Notes under the pieces: generated by a model
Seen by the model: the letters and a program-made list of their open reading frames with translations, nothing else
Databases searched by the model: none
What the model was told of the DNA's origin: nothing
Made by a program: the position numbers and the translations under genes
Shown: one piece after another, positions 24,017 to 32,027 of the stretch
How the letters are laid out: every line of letters starts with the position of its first letter
How positions within the stretch are numbered: the first letter of the stretch is position 1
Source: DATBFX01 sp036558305
GTDB lineage: Bacteria; Chloroflexota; Chloroflexia; Thermomicrobiales; UBA6265
Length of the DNA: 49,949 bases
Assembly (NCBI GenBank): GCA_036558305.1
Contig: DATBFX010000458.1
Coordinates: forward strand, 1 to 49,949
Direction of reading: 5' to 3'

Positions 24017-25402
24017 ATGTCCGCGTCGTTCGATCTGGTGATTCGCAACGGAACGGTCGTGACCGCGGACGGCAGTTTTTCGGCCGACGTGGGGATCCGC
24101 GGCGAGTCGATCGGGCAGCTTGGCGGCGCGATGACCGGGGCGAGGGAAATCGACGCCAGCGGGAAGCTGGTGATGCCGGGCGGCATCGACGCGCACGTCC
24201 ATTTGACGCCGACCGAGGACATGCTGGCAGGACCGCGCTGGTGCGACGACTTCGCGTCCGGCACCCGCGCCGCCGCGGCGGGCGGTGTGACGACTGTGGG
24301 GAACATGACCTTTCCGCGCGGTCGCGAGACGCTGGTCGAGGCGATCGAACGCGAGGCGGCGGAGGCGGCGCGGGACGCGATCGTCGACGTGATCTTGCAT
24401 CCGGTGCTGACCGATCCGACGACGCAACCGCTGAGCGACATCCCGGGGCTTGCCGCGGCCGGTCATACCTCGCTCAAGTACTTCATGAGTTTCGGCGGGT
24501 TCACGGTCGATCCGACGCCGTATCTCGCGGCGATGCGATTGGCGCGCGAGGCCGGCATGATCACGCTGATCCACTGCGAAGACGCGGCGATGATGACGTA
24601 CGCCTGCGAGCGGCTGCTCGCCGAGGGTCTCAGCGGGATCGAGCACTATCCGAAGTCGAGACCGATCGCGGCGGAGGTGAGCGCGACGGCGCGGGCGGTC
24701 GAGTTCGCCGGGTTGACGGGCGCGCCCACCTATATCGTCCATCTGTCGTGCAGCGGTGCGCTCCACGAGGTTCGGCGCGGTCGCCAGCGCCACCCCGCGC
24801 TCTGGATCGAAACGCGTCCGCTCTACCTCTACTTGACCGAAGAGCGCTTTGCCGAACCCGACGGCGCCAAGTACGTCGGGCAGCCGCCATTGCGGACCGC
24901 CGACGACGTCGCCGCCATCTGGCGCGGTCTCGCCGCCGGCGAGGTCGACACCGTCTGCACCGATCACGCCGCCTGGCGCTACGCCGATAAGGTCGTGCCC
25001 GGCATGACCGTCGCGACCGTACGACCCGGTGTGGCCGACCTCGAGACGCTGATGCCGATGCTCTATTCCGAGGGTGTGGTCAAGGGTCGGATCACGCCGC
25101 AGCGGTTCGTCGCGGTGACCGCGACGAACGCGGCGAAGCTGTTCGGGCTCTTCCCCCGCAAGGGCACGATCGCGGTCGGTGCCGACGCCGACCTCGTCAT
25201 CTGGGATTCGAACCAGACGAAGCTGGTGCGGGCGGCCGACTTCCAATCGAACGCCGACTACTCACCGTACGAGGGCTGGGAGGTCACGGGTTGGCCCGCG
25301 ACGACGATCAGTCGCGGCGAGATCGTGTTCGACGACGGCCGGATTCTGGGCAAGCTGGGACGCGGCCGCCTCCCTCGACGCGGTCCCACGCTTGCCGCCT
25401 GA
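24017..25402 (+). CDS. Dihydropyrimidinase / hydantoinase family amidohydrolase
   Basis: 461 residues, the usual family length. These zinc enzymes open cyclic amides (dihydropyrimidines, hydantoins, allantoin). The metal site is visible as GIDAHVHL (about 56-63), the carbamylated lysine in TSLKYFMSFGG (about 155), HCED (about 185), VHLSC (about 240) and CTDHAAW (about 318). The C-terminal small domain has KGTIAVGADADLVIWD. ATG 24017 has GGAGGGAAGG upstream; an ATG six codons earlier would overlap that site. The gene starts 17 bp after the sodA terminator. The exact substrate cannot be told apart within the family. Confidence 0.9.
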   Translation: MSASFDLVIRNGTVVTADGSFSADVGIRGESIGQLGGAMTGAREIDASGKLVMPGGIDAHVHLTPTEDMLAGPRWCDDFASGTRAAAAGGVTTVGNMTFPRGRETLVEAIEREAAEAARDAIVDVILHPVLTDPTTQPLSDIPGLAAAGHTSLKYFMSFGGFTVDPTPYLAAMRLAREAGMITLIHCEDAAMMTYACERLLAEGLSGIEHYPKSRPIAAEVSATARAVEFAGLTGAPTYIVHLSCSGALHEVRRGRQRHPALWIETRPLYLYLTEERFAEPDGAKYVGQPPLRTADDVAAIWRGLAAGEVDTVCTDHAAWRYADKVVPGMTVATVRPGVADLETLMPMLYSEGVVKGRITPQRFVAVTATNAAKLFGLFPRKGTIAVGADADLVIWDSNQTKLVRAADFQSNADYSPYEGWEVTGWPATTISRGEIVFDDGRILGKLGRGRLPRRGPTLAA

Positions 25403-25414
25403 GGGGTGTGCCGT

Positions 25415-26014
25415 CTATCTCAGATCGGCGAGGAGAACCAGGCGATCGTTGCTCGGGCCGAAGAACGCGCGAACCGGGTCGACGCCCTTGAGCACCACGT
25501 AACCGACGACGCCGGCGGCGGTGCCCGCCGGCGGAATCTCCTGGTAGGTCAGGGCGGGTTCGACCGGCGTGTCGCCGAGATCGACGCCCGACGGGTAGGT
25601 CACGAAACCGTCCGCGTCCTGAAGGAAGATGCGGCCGGGGTCGAACTGCCACGGGTTGGCGCCGGTGTTCGCCGCGGAGACGCTGAGGAGCACGAAGCGG
25701 TTGCCGCGGGGCGGCGGCGAATTCGGGCGGTACCCGGTAAACGGGTCGGTGATCTTGCCGATCGTGATCGTGCCGACCTGGTCTCCCTCCACGCTGACGA
25801 ACGAGACCGCGGTTCCCGTCGTCGGATCGCCGCAGGCGGACGAACCGGCAGCCGGCGTTCCCGTTCCCTGGGCGGCGGCCGATTTGGCGAGTGTTCCCGC
25901 GCCGGTCGCCAGGGCCGCCGCCAACGTGCCGCCGGCGATCCTGCCGATCGCCGCGCGTCGCGTCGTGGCGCCGGCCGGTGGTGTGGAGTTCCCGCTGAAG
26001 TTCCGCTCGTCCAT
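25415..26014 (-). CDS. Tat-exported protein with beta-sandwich-like domain
   Basis: 199 residues. The N-terminal twin-arginine signal is TTRRAAIGRIAGGTLAAAL (about 18-36), ending near KSAAAQG. The mature part (about 70-199) is beta-rich (VSFVSVEGDQVGTITIGKI, NRFVLLSVSAANTGANPW, GVVGYVVLKG) and resembles DUF4352-type extracellular Ig-like domains, in which NTG.NPW-like segments are common. Function unknown. ATG 26014 has GGAGG eight bases upstream. It is convergent with the hydantoinase gene (12 bp apart). Confidence 0.75.
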   Translation of the reverse strand: MDERNFSGNSTPPAGATTRRAAIGRIAGGTLAAALATGAGTLAKSAAAQGTGTPAAGSSACGDPTTGTAVSFVSVEGDQVGTITIGKITDPFTGYRPNSPPPRGNRFVLLSVSAANTGANPWQFDPGRIFLQDADGFVTYPSGVDLGDTPVEPALTYQEIPPAGTAAGVVGYVVLKGVDPVRAFFGPSNDRLVLLADLR

Positions 26015-26129
26015 AGTCCGAACCTCCTGCACGGTGGGACATCGGTCGTCGACATCGTTCGCGAAACCCGGAGCTTTCCCCAGGATTCTCTCACAGATCG
26101 ATTCCCGCTTGGGAGCCGTCGAGTGGCGC

Positions 26130-26693
26130 CTACGAGCGCGAGCGGCCGTAGAAGCGTCGCCGCTCGGCCGGTTGGTCGACCCGCTCGCGGGGGACCGCGG
26201 CCTGGCGCACCAGCGGTTCCAGCACGTCGATCAAGGACGCCAGGAGTTTTGCCACCCGGTTGGCCTTGGCGAGATCGAACGGCGCCAGCGGTACCAGGTA
26301 GTAGAAGTGCCCCCAGGAGACGGTCCACCGTTCCAGTTCGACCTCGGTCCCGAGCAGGTGTTTGAGTTCGACGATCCGGGCGTCGAAGTAGCGGAGGTAG
26401 GCGGCGGTGCTGACGGGGCCGTCCTCGAAGTGGAGACCGATCTCGATGCGGCCGCGATGGCTGTCGGGCCAAACCTCGAAGTGGACCCGCTCGTTGTCGT
26501 AGTGGATCTTGAGCAGGTGCCCGTAGGCGTTGGCCCGGAAACCGTTGAGTTCGGGTGCGACGTCGCGGCGAACACCGGTCACGACGCGATCGAAGAACGC
26601 GCGCCGGGTCAGCGCCGACCCGCCTTCGGGGTTGGACGGGACAACTGTCAACAGCATCGCATCGTCCGGCGTGTCGATCTCGCACTCGTCCAC
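26130..26693 (-). CDS. Uncharacterised cytoplasmic protein
   Basis: 187 residues with an alternating strand-helix pattern (HLLKIHYDNERVHFEVWPD, GRIEIGLHFEDG, AYLRYFDARIVELKHLLG, WTVSWGHFYYLVPLAPFDL). The many acidic and aromatic residues on strands suggest a compact alpha/beta fold, but no family is recognised. GTG 26693 is chosen because a TACACT -10 element lies only six bases before it, making a leaderless message likely. The frame is open further upstream, but that part has no family-like sequence. It could start at the internal ATG of MLLTVV instead. Confidence 0.6.
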   Translation of the reverse strand: MDECEIDTPDDAMLLTVVPSNPEGGSALTRRAFFDRVVTGVRRDVAPELNGFRANAYGHLLKIHYDNERVHFEVWPDSHRGRIEIGLHFEDGPVSTAAYLRYFDARIVELKHLLGTEVELERWTVSWGHFYYLVPLAPFDLAKANRVAKLLASLIDVLEPLVRQAAVPRERVDQPAERRRFYGRSRS

Positions 26694-26697
26694 CGCG

Positions 26698-26856
26698 TCA
26701 GTGTACGACCACCCCCGCCGCGCTGAGAAGTCCGACGCTCGGTGGTAAGAGCCGATCGGATCGACATTGGTTGGTATCGTTGGGGGATGGCCTTCCCGGC
26801 GCCGCGGGGTACGATGGTGACGCACCGAACGCGGGCATACGGGGCTCGCGGGTCAT
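26698..26856 (-). CDS. Possible 52-residue small ORF with strong ribosome site
   Basis: ATG 26856 stands directly after a purine-rich GGAGAGGAGGGAGAGGAA. The product (MTREPRMPAFGAS at its start, LLPPSVGLLSAAGVVVH at its end) has no recognised motif. It lies between folK and the unknown gene at 26130-26693, almost touching the latter. It may be a real small gene or a chance frame. Confidence 0.25.
   Translation of the reverse strand: MTREPRMPAFGASPSYPAAPGRPSPNDTNQCRSDRLLPPSVGLLSAAGVVVH
26700..26705 (-). promoter_or_regulatory. -10 element TACACT immediately before a GTG start
   Basis: TACACT on the minus strand, six bases before GTG 26693. The -35 is poor (TTCTCA at 18 bp). It supports leaderless transcription weakly. 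Confidence 0.35.
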
Positions 26857-26877
26857 TTCCTCTCCCTCCTCTCCTTT

Positions 26878-26910
26878 GGGGTCGCCGTCGCGGGCGACCC
26901 CATTTTCATT
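26878..26910. terminator. Hairpin at the end of folK
   Basis: GGGGTCGCC (26878-26886) pairs perfectly with GGCGACCCC (26893-26901), 6-nt loop. On the plus strand it is followed by ATTTTCATT. It lies just beyond the folK stop codon, so it could also stop the fol transcript, though the T-rich side faces the other way. Confidence 0.45.
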
Positions 26911-27415
26911 GCCGTGCATTCCGGGCGACCAGTCGCTCGGGCACAACCCGCACACCTTTCACCTGACCCAGGTCGTGAAGCAGGTCCGAGACCGACCGGT
27001 GAAGAACGGGGTGGACCAGGTCGCCGGCGATCTCGGTCAACGGGACCAGGACGAACGCCCGCTCGTGCAGCCGAGGGTGCGGCAACGTCAAGACCGGATC
27101 GTCGGCAACCAGATCGTCGTAGAACAGGAGATCCAGGTCGACCGTGCGCGGCGCGTTTCGGAAGGTTCGCACGCGCCCCAACCTCGATTCTGTCGCCAGC
27201 AGCGCGGTGAGCAGATCGCGAGACGACAATCCCGTGCGCAGGCGGACCACGGCGTTCAAGAATGGCGGTTGGCCAAGGTACCCAACGGGGTCGGTCTCGT
27301 AGACAGAAGAGACGGCGTCGACCGATCCGAGGCGACCGAGCTCGTCTACGGCCGCCTGCAGCGTCCCGAACCGATCGCCGAGGTTGGCGCCCAGCGCGAC
27401 GAATGCGGTGGCCAC
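26906..27415 (-). CDS. folK: 2-amino-4-hydroxy-6-hydroxymethyldihydropteridine pyrophosphokinase
   Basis: 169 residues, normal length. It transfers pyrophosphate from ATP to hydroxymethyl-dihydropterin in folate synthesis. Signature stretches are FVALGANLGDR at the start, SSVYETDPVGYLGQPPFLNAVV, and RTVDLDLLFYDD followed by LPHPRLHERAFVLVPL. GTG 27415 gives the standard N-terminus and lies 4 bp after the folP stop, so it is the last gene of the fol cluster. Confidence 0.95.
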   Translation of the reverse strand: MATAFVALGANLGDRFGTLQAAVDELGRLGSVDAVSSVYETDPVGYLGQPPFLNAVVRLRTGLSSRDLLTALLATESRLGRVRTFRNAPRTVDLDLLFYDDLVADDPVLTLPHPRLHERAFVLVPLTEIAGDLVHPVLHRSVSDLLHDLGQVKGVRVVPERLVARNARQ

Positions 27416-27419
27416 GATG

Positions 27420-28355
27420 CTACGGTGGCGGTCCGCCCGGCCAGCTTTTCGCCTCGGTCGGCGCGCGGCGCACCACCGCATCGGTCATTCGGGCGACGCG
27501 CACGTTGGCGCGGACGTCGTGGACGCGGACGACATCGGCCCCGTTGGCGATCGCGAGCGCCGTCGTCGCCAGTGTGCCTTCCAGCCGATCCGATTCGTCC
27601 AAACCGAGTACCCGGCCGATCGTGCTCTTGCGGGAAAGTCCGACCAGAATCGGCCGACCGAGGACACGAAGTTCGCCGAGCCGGCGCAGCAACTCCAGGT
27701 TCTGGCGCCAGTCTTTCCCGAATCCGAACCCCGGATCGACGATCAGCTTCTCCCAGGCGATACCGGCCGCCACGGCTCGATCCAACCGACGCGACAACTC
27801 CCGCACGACACTCGTCACCAGGTCACCCTGTCCGTCCGGCGCCACGTCGTGCATGAGTACCGCCCGCACGCCGCGCCGCGCCACCACCTGCGCCAGTTCG
27901 GGATCCCGCGTGAACCCTCTCACGTCGTTGACCAGACCCGCCCCGGCATCGAGCGCCGCCTCCGCCACGGCGGCCTTGCTGGTATCGACCGAGATCGGCA
28001 GCGTCACCCTGCCGGCGATCGCGCGGACGACCGGTAGCAGGCGTCGCAACTCCTCGGTCGCGTCTACCGGGGTATGTCGTGGTCGGGTCGATTCCCCACC
28101 GACGTCGATGATATCCGTTCCTTCCGCCTCCGCATCAACCGCGTATCGGATCGCCGCCTCGACGTCATCGCCGATCCCATCACCGCCAAACGAGTCCGGC
28201 GTCGCATTCACCACCGCCATCAGGAACGTCTTCTCACCCCAAACGATACGACGGCCGGCCCACTCCGTGGGAGGAAGCGCGCCGTGCGAAGGCGCTCCCC
28301 TCTCCCGGTGCGCGGGAGAGGGGTTGGGGGTGTGGCTCGTCCCATCCCCACTCAC
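27420..28355 (-). CDS. folP: Dihydropteroate synthase with repeat-derived N-terminal extension
   Basis: 311 residues if started at GTG 28355. It joins p-aminobenzoate to the pterin pyrophosphate. The core is intact: LMAVVNATPDSFGGDG, DIIDVGGESTRP, PISVDTSK, LVNDVRGF, DPGFGFGKD, GLSRKSTIGR and RVHDV. GTG 28355 overlaps the folE stop as GTGA and has GGGGAGGAAGG just upstream, which favours coupling. With this start the first 30 or so residues (GTSHTPNPSPAHRERGAPS and on) are encoded by the palindromic repeat at 28292-28332. The only in-frame alternative is the ATG of MAVVN, which would remove the first strand of the barrel. The extension is therefore probably translated. Confidence 0.9.
   Translation of the reverse strand: MSGDGTSHTPNPSPAHRERGAPSHGALPPTEWAGRRIVWGEKTFLMAVVNATPDSFGGDGIGDDVEAAIRYAVDAEAEGTDIIDVGGESTRPRHTPVDATEELRRLLPVVRAIAGRVTLPISVDTSKAAVAEAALDAGAGLVNDVRGFTRDPELAQVVARRGVRAVLMHDVAPDGQGDLVTSVVRELSRRLDRAVAAGIAWEKLIVDPGFGFGKDWRQNLELLRRLGELRVLGRPILVGLSRKSTIGRVLGLDESDRLEGTLATTALAIANGADVVRVHDVRANVRVARMTDAVVRRAPTEAKSWPGGPPP
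28292..28332. repeat. Palindromic repeat element, copy 2, inside folP
   Basis: CCCCTCTCCCGGTGCGCGGGAGAGGGG-type palindrome with the TTGGGGGTG flank. It is the same family as copies at 1668-1715 and 29066-29110, and here lies in frame in the predicted N-terminus of FolP. Confidence 0.75.
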
Positions 28356-28939
28356 TCCCTTCCTCCCCGGATGAAGGTCATGAATTCCGCCCGTGTCTCC
28401 GGTCGCCGCCGGAAGCCGCCGCGCATCGCCGAGGTGATCATCGTCGCCCCTGCCTTTTTGATGCCGCGAATCGTCATGCAGGTGTGGACCGCCTCGATGA
28501 CCACGCCGCAACCGTCGGGTACCAACTCCTCCATGATCGCGTCGGCGATCTCACTCGTCAGCCGCTCCTGTACCTGCGGCCGTCGCGCGTACCCCTCGAC
28601 CACCCGCGCCAGCTTGCTCAGTCCCACCACCCGCCCTTGCGGGATGTACCCGATGTGGGCGCGTCCGGTGAACGGCAAGAGGTGGTGCTCGCAGGCCGAC
28701 GCGAAGGGGATGTCCCGCAGCACCACCATTTCCCGATGGTGCTCGTCGAACGTGACCCGCAGATGCTCCCGCGGATCGTGCCGCAAACCCGAAAACATTT
28801 CGTCAAACGATCTTGCCACGCGCTCCGGTGTCCGCACCAACCCTTCCCGGTCGGGATCCTCTCCGACCGCGAGCAAGATCTCGCGAACCGCCCGCTCGAT
28901 CCGGGGAAGGTCGAATCTGCCGCTGTCTCGTTCGGTCAC
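28352..28939 (-). CDS. folE: GTP cyclohydrolase I
   Basis: 195 residues, normal length. It makes dihydroneopterin triphosphate from GTP, the first step of folate synthesis. Zinc ligands are seen in ASACEHHLLPF (Cys and His) and the second Cys in AVHTCMTIRG. Other signatures are TPERVARSFDEMFSG, GRAHIGYIPQGRVVGLSKLARVV and RRPQVQERLT. GTG 28939 is the only start, because an in-frame TGA lies three codons before it. The stop overlaps the folP start by four bases. The gap to folB holds a palindromic repeat and repeat-like debris. Confidence 0.96.
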   Translation of the reverse strand: MTERDSGRFDLPRIERAVREILLAVGEDPDREGLVRTPERVARSFDEMFSGLRHDPREHLRVTFDEHHREMVVLRDIPFASACEHHLLPFTGRAHIGYIPQGRVVGLSKLARVVEGYARRPQVQERLTSEIADAIMEELVPDGCGVVIEAVHTCMTIRGIKKAGATMITSAMRGGFRRRPETRAEFMTFIRGGRE

Positions 28940-29065
28940 GCCCTGTCATCCGATCTTTTCCAAGTTGATATCGACCGAACTACGCCTCCGCTGCGCTCCG
29001 GGAGATTACCTTCGACAAGCTCACGACAGGCTCTCGGCTCCGCTCGTAATGACGCTTGCGCCGTT

Positions 29066-29110
29066 CCCCCTCTCCCGCGCACCGGGAGAGGGGCTGGGGG
29101 TGAGGGTCCC
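29066..29110. repeat. Palindromic repeat element, copy 3, between folB and folE
   Basis: CCCCTCTCCC, GCGCACC, GGGAGAGGGG with the flank CTGGGGGTGAGGGT. Near-identical to the reverse complement of copy 1. Confidence 0.75.
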
Positions 29111-29111
29111 G

Positions 29112-29489
29112 CTACGCCTCCCACCCCCGCGCAATTGTCACGCCCGCCGCATCCAAGATGGAACCCTTGATCGCGACCCCTGGCTTCCGCACCGTCACGG
29201 AGACGGCGTTGGCCGCCGGAAATTCGCGCAAGACCATGGCCGCGATCTCTTCGGCGACGGCCTCGATCAGGTTCCGTGGAGCGCCCTCGACGATCTCGCG
29301 CACCCGGCGATAGACGTGGCCGTAATCGATCGTCTTGGTCAGGTCGTCCGTTCGTCCTGCCTCGCGCAGATCGGCGGCGATCCGCAGATCGACGACGAAA
29401 CGCTGACCCTGGGTGCGCTCCTCCGGGTTGACGCCGTGGTAGGCATAGAAGCGCATCCCTTCGAGGATGATCTCGTCGCCGTCAGCCAA
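29112..29489 (-). CDS. folB: Dihydroneopterin aldolase
   Basis: 125 residues, normal length. It converts dihydroneopterin to hydroxymethyl-dihydropterin plus glycolaldehyde. Family signatures are EGMRFYAYHGVNPEERTQGQ at the start, TIDYGHVYRRVREIVEG, LIEAVAEEIA and VSVTVRKPGVAIKG. TTG 29489 overlaps the stop of the upstream amidohydrolase gene by eight bases and gives the usual ten residues before the conserved start; the next in-frame ATG would cut into the first strand. Confidence 0.93.
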   Translation of the reverse strand: MADGDEIILEGMRFYAYHGVNPEERTQGQRFVVDLRIAADLREAGRTDDLTKTIDYGHVYRRVREIVEGAPRNLIEAVAEEIAAMVLREFPAANAVSVTVRKPGVAIKGSILDAAGVTIARGWEA

Positions 29490-30669
29490 GTCGGTACAGC
29501 TCCCGCGCGTTCCCAGCCAGGATACCGGCAGCCGCCGCTTGCGCATCCGACGCGGAGATCATGCCCTCGGCGACCAGGCAATCGAGGGTCTTCGCCAGGG
29601 CCTGCTTGCCGAGTTTGGCGCTCGTGTAGTTGATCTCGGGGAGCGCGTAGCCGTCGGAGCCGTAGCAGACCTTGTTCAGCGGCGCCATCGCCAGGACGTC
29701 GCGGAAGATGTCCGACGCCGCGTGACTCGCAAACGGGATGCCTTCGCTCACGTCGAGGAAGACGCGCGGCAGCACGTTGGCCATGTAGGCGGCTTCCCGG
29801 TGGTACGGGAACCCGGTGTGGACGAGCAGAACGCGGCACCCGCGATAGGCCGGGAACCGCACGAGGTCCATCAAATAGCCCGGCCGGCAGAGCGGGAGAT
29901 TGACTTCGTAGTCGCCCATACCCGTGTGGATTTGCATCGGCACGTCGTGATCCATGCAGAGTTCGAGGGCGCGGCAGAGGAGGTGGTCGCGCAGCTTCTT
30001 CATGCTCCCACCGCCGAGACCGCGCCGGATCGCATCGAGCGCTTGAAATCCCTGGTCGGGTGTGCGCGCAAGCGGTGAAACGTCGAGCCCGGTACGGTAG
30101 GCGATGATCGACTTGACGCCGCGATACCCCTTCTTCGTCAGCGCATCGGCGATCGTGTCGTCGTATCGCCGCTTGAATTCGCTCCAGCCGGCATCGGTCT
30201 TGAGGAGTTCCGCAATCAGGGGCTCAATCCGGATGAGCGGCACGACCTCGACCGGCAACTCGCCTTTCACCTGATCGACGTCGAGCATCGGCAAGGGGAC
30301 GCCGAAATCGAAGATCAGCGTCTCCAGACCCGCGTCGCCGTAGAGGCGGCTGACGTACTTGCCGTAGCCCTCGGCGACCGCCATGTTCCGCTCCGCGATC
30401 ACGGCCTCAAGCGTCGGATCGGTTTCGAAGAATCGCGCCAGGTCGAGGATCATGCGCTTGAAATAGACCGTGTTTCGTTTGATGCCTTGGAGCTCTGCGC
30501 TGACTTCTCGCGTGAATTCGACGCCACCGTCCTCCATGAATTTTTGAGAGTTCTGGAAGTCACCCCCGAATGCGGTCGCGTTGACGAACTCCTCGCCCGT
30601 CACCGAGCCTCGATTGAGAAACGGATGGCAATGGACGTCGACGACGGGTAGGTGCTGAACTTCGACCAT
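29482..30669 (-). CDS. Amidohydrolase-family protein (FluG N-terminal-domain like)
   Basis: 395 residues. It begins with the metal motif VVDVHCHPF (about 9-17) and has MQIHTGMGDYEVNLPL (about 250), LLVHTGFPYHREAAYMA (about 285) and CYGSDGYALPEI (about 340), the layout of amidohydrolase-2 proteins. In fungal FluG and some bacterial proteins this domain is fused to a glutamine-synthetase domain; here the two are separate neighbours, two bases apart. It may hydrolyse or decarboxylate a product of that partner. ATG 30669 has GGAGG upstream. The frame continues into folB by overlap. Substrate unknown. Confidence 0.85.
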   Translation of the reverse strand: MVEVQHLPVVDVHCHPFLNRGSVTGEEFVNATAFGGDFQNSQKFMEDGGVEFTREVSAELQGIKRNTVYFKRMILDLARFFETDPTLEAVIAERNMAVAEGYGKYVSRLYGDAGLETLIFDFGVPLPMLDVDQVKGELPVEVVPLIRIEPLIAELLKTDAGWSEFKRRYDDTIADALTKKGYRGVKSIIAYRTGLDVSPLARTPDQGFQALDAIRRGLGGGSMKKLRDHLLCRALELCMDHDVPMQIHTGMGDYEVNLPLCRPGYLMDLVRFPAYRGCRVLLVHTGFPYHREAAYMANVLPRVFLDVSEGIPFASHAASDIFRDVLAMAPLNKVCYGSDGYALPEINYTSAKLGKQALAKTLDCLVAEGMISASDAQAAAAGILAGNARELYRLG

Positions 30670-30671
30670 CC

Positions 30672-32027
30672 TCAGATGACCTCCAGGTATGCGGCCCGTT
30701 CCCACGGGTGGACTTCCAACTCGTATTGCGCCAACTCGCTGCGCTTGACCGACAGGAAGTGCTTGAGCGCCACCTCCCCGACCGCCCCGGCGACGACCGG
30801 ATCGCGCTCGAGCGCCGCCAGCGCCTCCGGCAGCGTTCGCGGCAAAAAACCGATGTTGTACCGCTCCACTTCCTCCGGCGACAGGTGTCCGATGTCACCC
30901 TGGAATGCCGGCCCCGGATCGATCTGGTTGCGGATACCGTCCAGACCGGCGGCGAGTAGCCCGGTGACGTACAGCGCGGGCTGGCAGGTGTTGTCGCCGG
31001 ATCGGTACTCGATGTGTCGCCGGGCACCGACGCCGGGGATTCGCGCCACGCCGGAGCGGTTGCCGTATCCCCAATAGGTGTTCGCGGGTGCCCAGGAACC
31101 GGGCAGGAGCCGTTTGTAGCTGTTGACCGTCGGCGATCCCAACCCGGTCAGCGCCGGCGCGTGCTTGAGCAATCCGCCCAGGAACCAGGAGCCGACGTCG
31201 GAGAGGGACGTCTGATCGCGGTCGGAGGCGGTCAGGTCGGTTTGCCCGCTCGCGTCCCAGACGCTGAGGTGGACGTGCAGACTGTTGCCGACCCAAGCGG
31301 GATAGACCTTCGGCATGAACGTGGCGAGGTAGCCGTATTCCCTGGCGACGTCGCGGACGACCTCCTTGAGCGACCAGTAGTCGTCGATCGCCTGGACCGG
31401 AGGTGCGTGGCGGACCGACATCTCGTACTGCCCGCGGCCGTATTCCTTGCCGAGTTGCGCGACCGAGATGCCCATCGCCCGGAGTTCTTCGACGACGCGC
31501 GAAACGAAGGGCTGCTCCGCATGAAGCCCCTCCAGCGTGAACATCCGCGTCTGGTTGATCGCGGTGTAGTCGCCGTTCTCCTGGCGCTTCAGCAGATAGA
31601 ACTCCGGTTCCAGCGCGATCTGAACCGAGCACCCCTCGCTCCGGAGATCGTCGACCGTCGCTTCGAGGCGCGTCCGCGGGCACCCTTGCCAGGGCGAGCC
31701 GTCGGTTGCCCGCATCCAGGTATACGCGCGTGCCGTCTTCGGGAAGCGCGGCAGCACGGCGTAGCTGCGCGGGTCGGGAACCGCCAGGAAATCGCCCGAG
31801 TCGGCGAGGAACGTCGCCGTCGGCGGTTGAACGTCGAGGATGTCCATGTCGAGGTTGGCCATCGCGAAGACGACACCGTCGTGGACGGCGCCGCGGAACG
31901 CTTCCGGCGGGATCGTTTTCGCGCTGGCGATGCCGCTGTAGTCGTGATAGGCGACCCAGAAGTGTTCGATCCGGTCGTGCTCCAACCGGCGGAGCAACTC
32001 GTCGGCGTCGCGCAAGCCGCTAGGCAT
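30672..32027 (-). CDS. Glutamine-synthetase-like ligase (gamma-glutamyl-amine type)
   Basis: 451 residues. The catalytic domain shows LEPEFYLL (about 140), GQYEMSVRHAPP, HVHLSVWD (about 255), the GS signature around GLGSPTVNSYKRLLPGSWAP (about 300) and NRSGVARIPG (about 328). The N-terminal beta-grasp part is short and the sequence differs from housekeeping GlnA; it resembles GS-like enzymes that attach glutamate to an amine (PuuA, GlnA3-type). It starts at ATG 32027, overlapping the M20 stop by eight bases, and is followed two bases later by the amidohydrolase gene. True glutamine synthetase activity is the less likely alternative. Confidence 0.85.
   Translation of the reverse strand: MPSGLRDADELLRRLEHDRIEHFWVAYHDYSGIASAKTIPPEAFRGAVHDGVVFAMANLDMDILDVQPPTATFLADSGDFLAVPDPRSYAVLPRFPKTARAYTWMRATDGSPWQGCPRTRLEATVDDLRSEGCSVQIALEPEFYLLKRQENGDYTAINQTRMFTLEGLHAEQPFVSRVVEELRAMGISVAQLGKEYGRGQYEMSVRHAPPVQAIDDYWSLKEVVRDVAREYGYLATFMPKVYPAWVGNSLHVHLSVWDASGQTDLTASDRDQTSLSDVGSWFLGGLLKHAPALTGLGSPTVNSYKRLLPGSWAPANTYWGYGNRSGVARIPGVGARRHIEYRSGDNTCQPALYVTGLLAAGLDGIRNQIDPGPAFQGDIGHLSPEEVERYNIGFLPRTLPEALAALERDPVVAGAVGEVALKHFLSVKRSELAQYELEVHPWERAAYLEVI

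Noticed and set aside
25308..26042. Minus-strand frame of 244 codons over the Tat-exported protein gene
   Set aside because: Arg-rich shadow of the real gene in another frame; no ribosome site.
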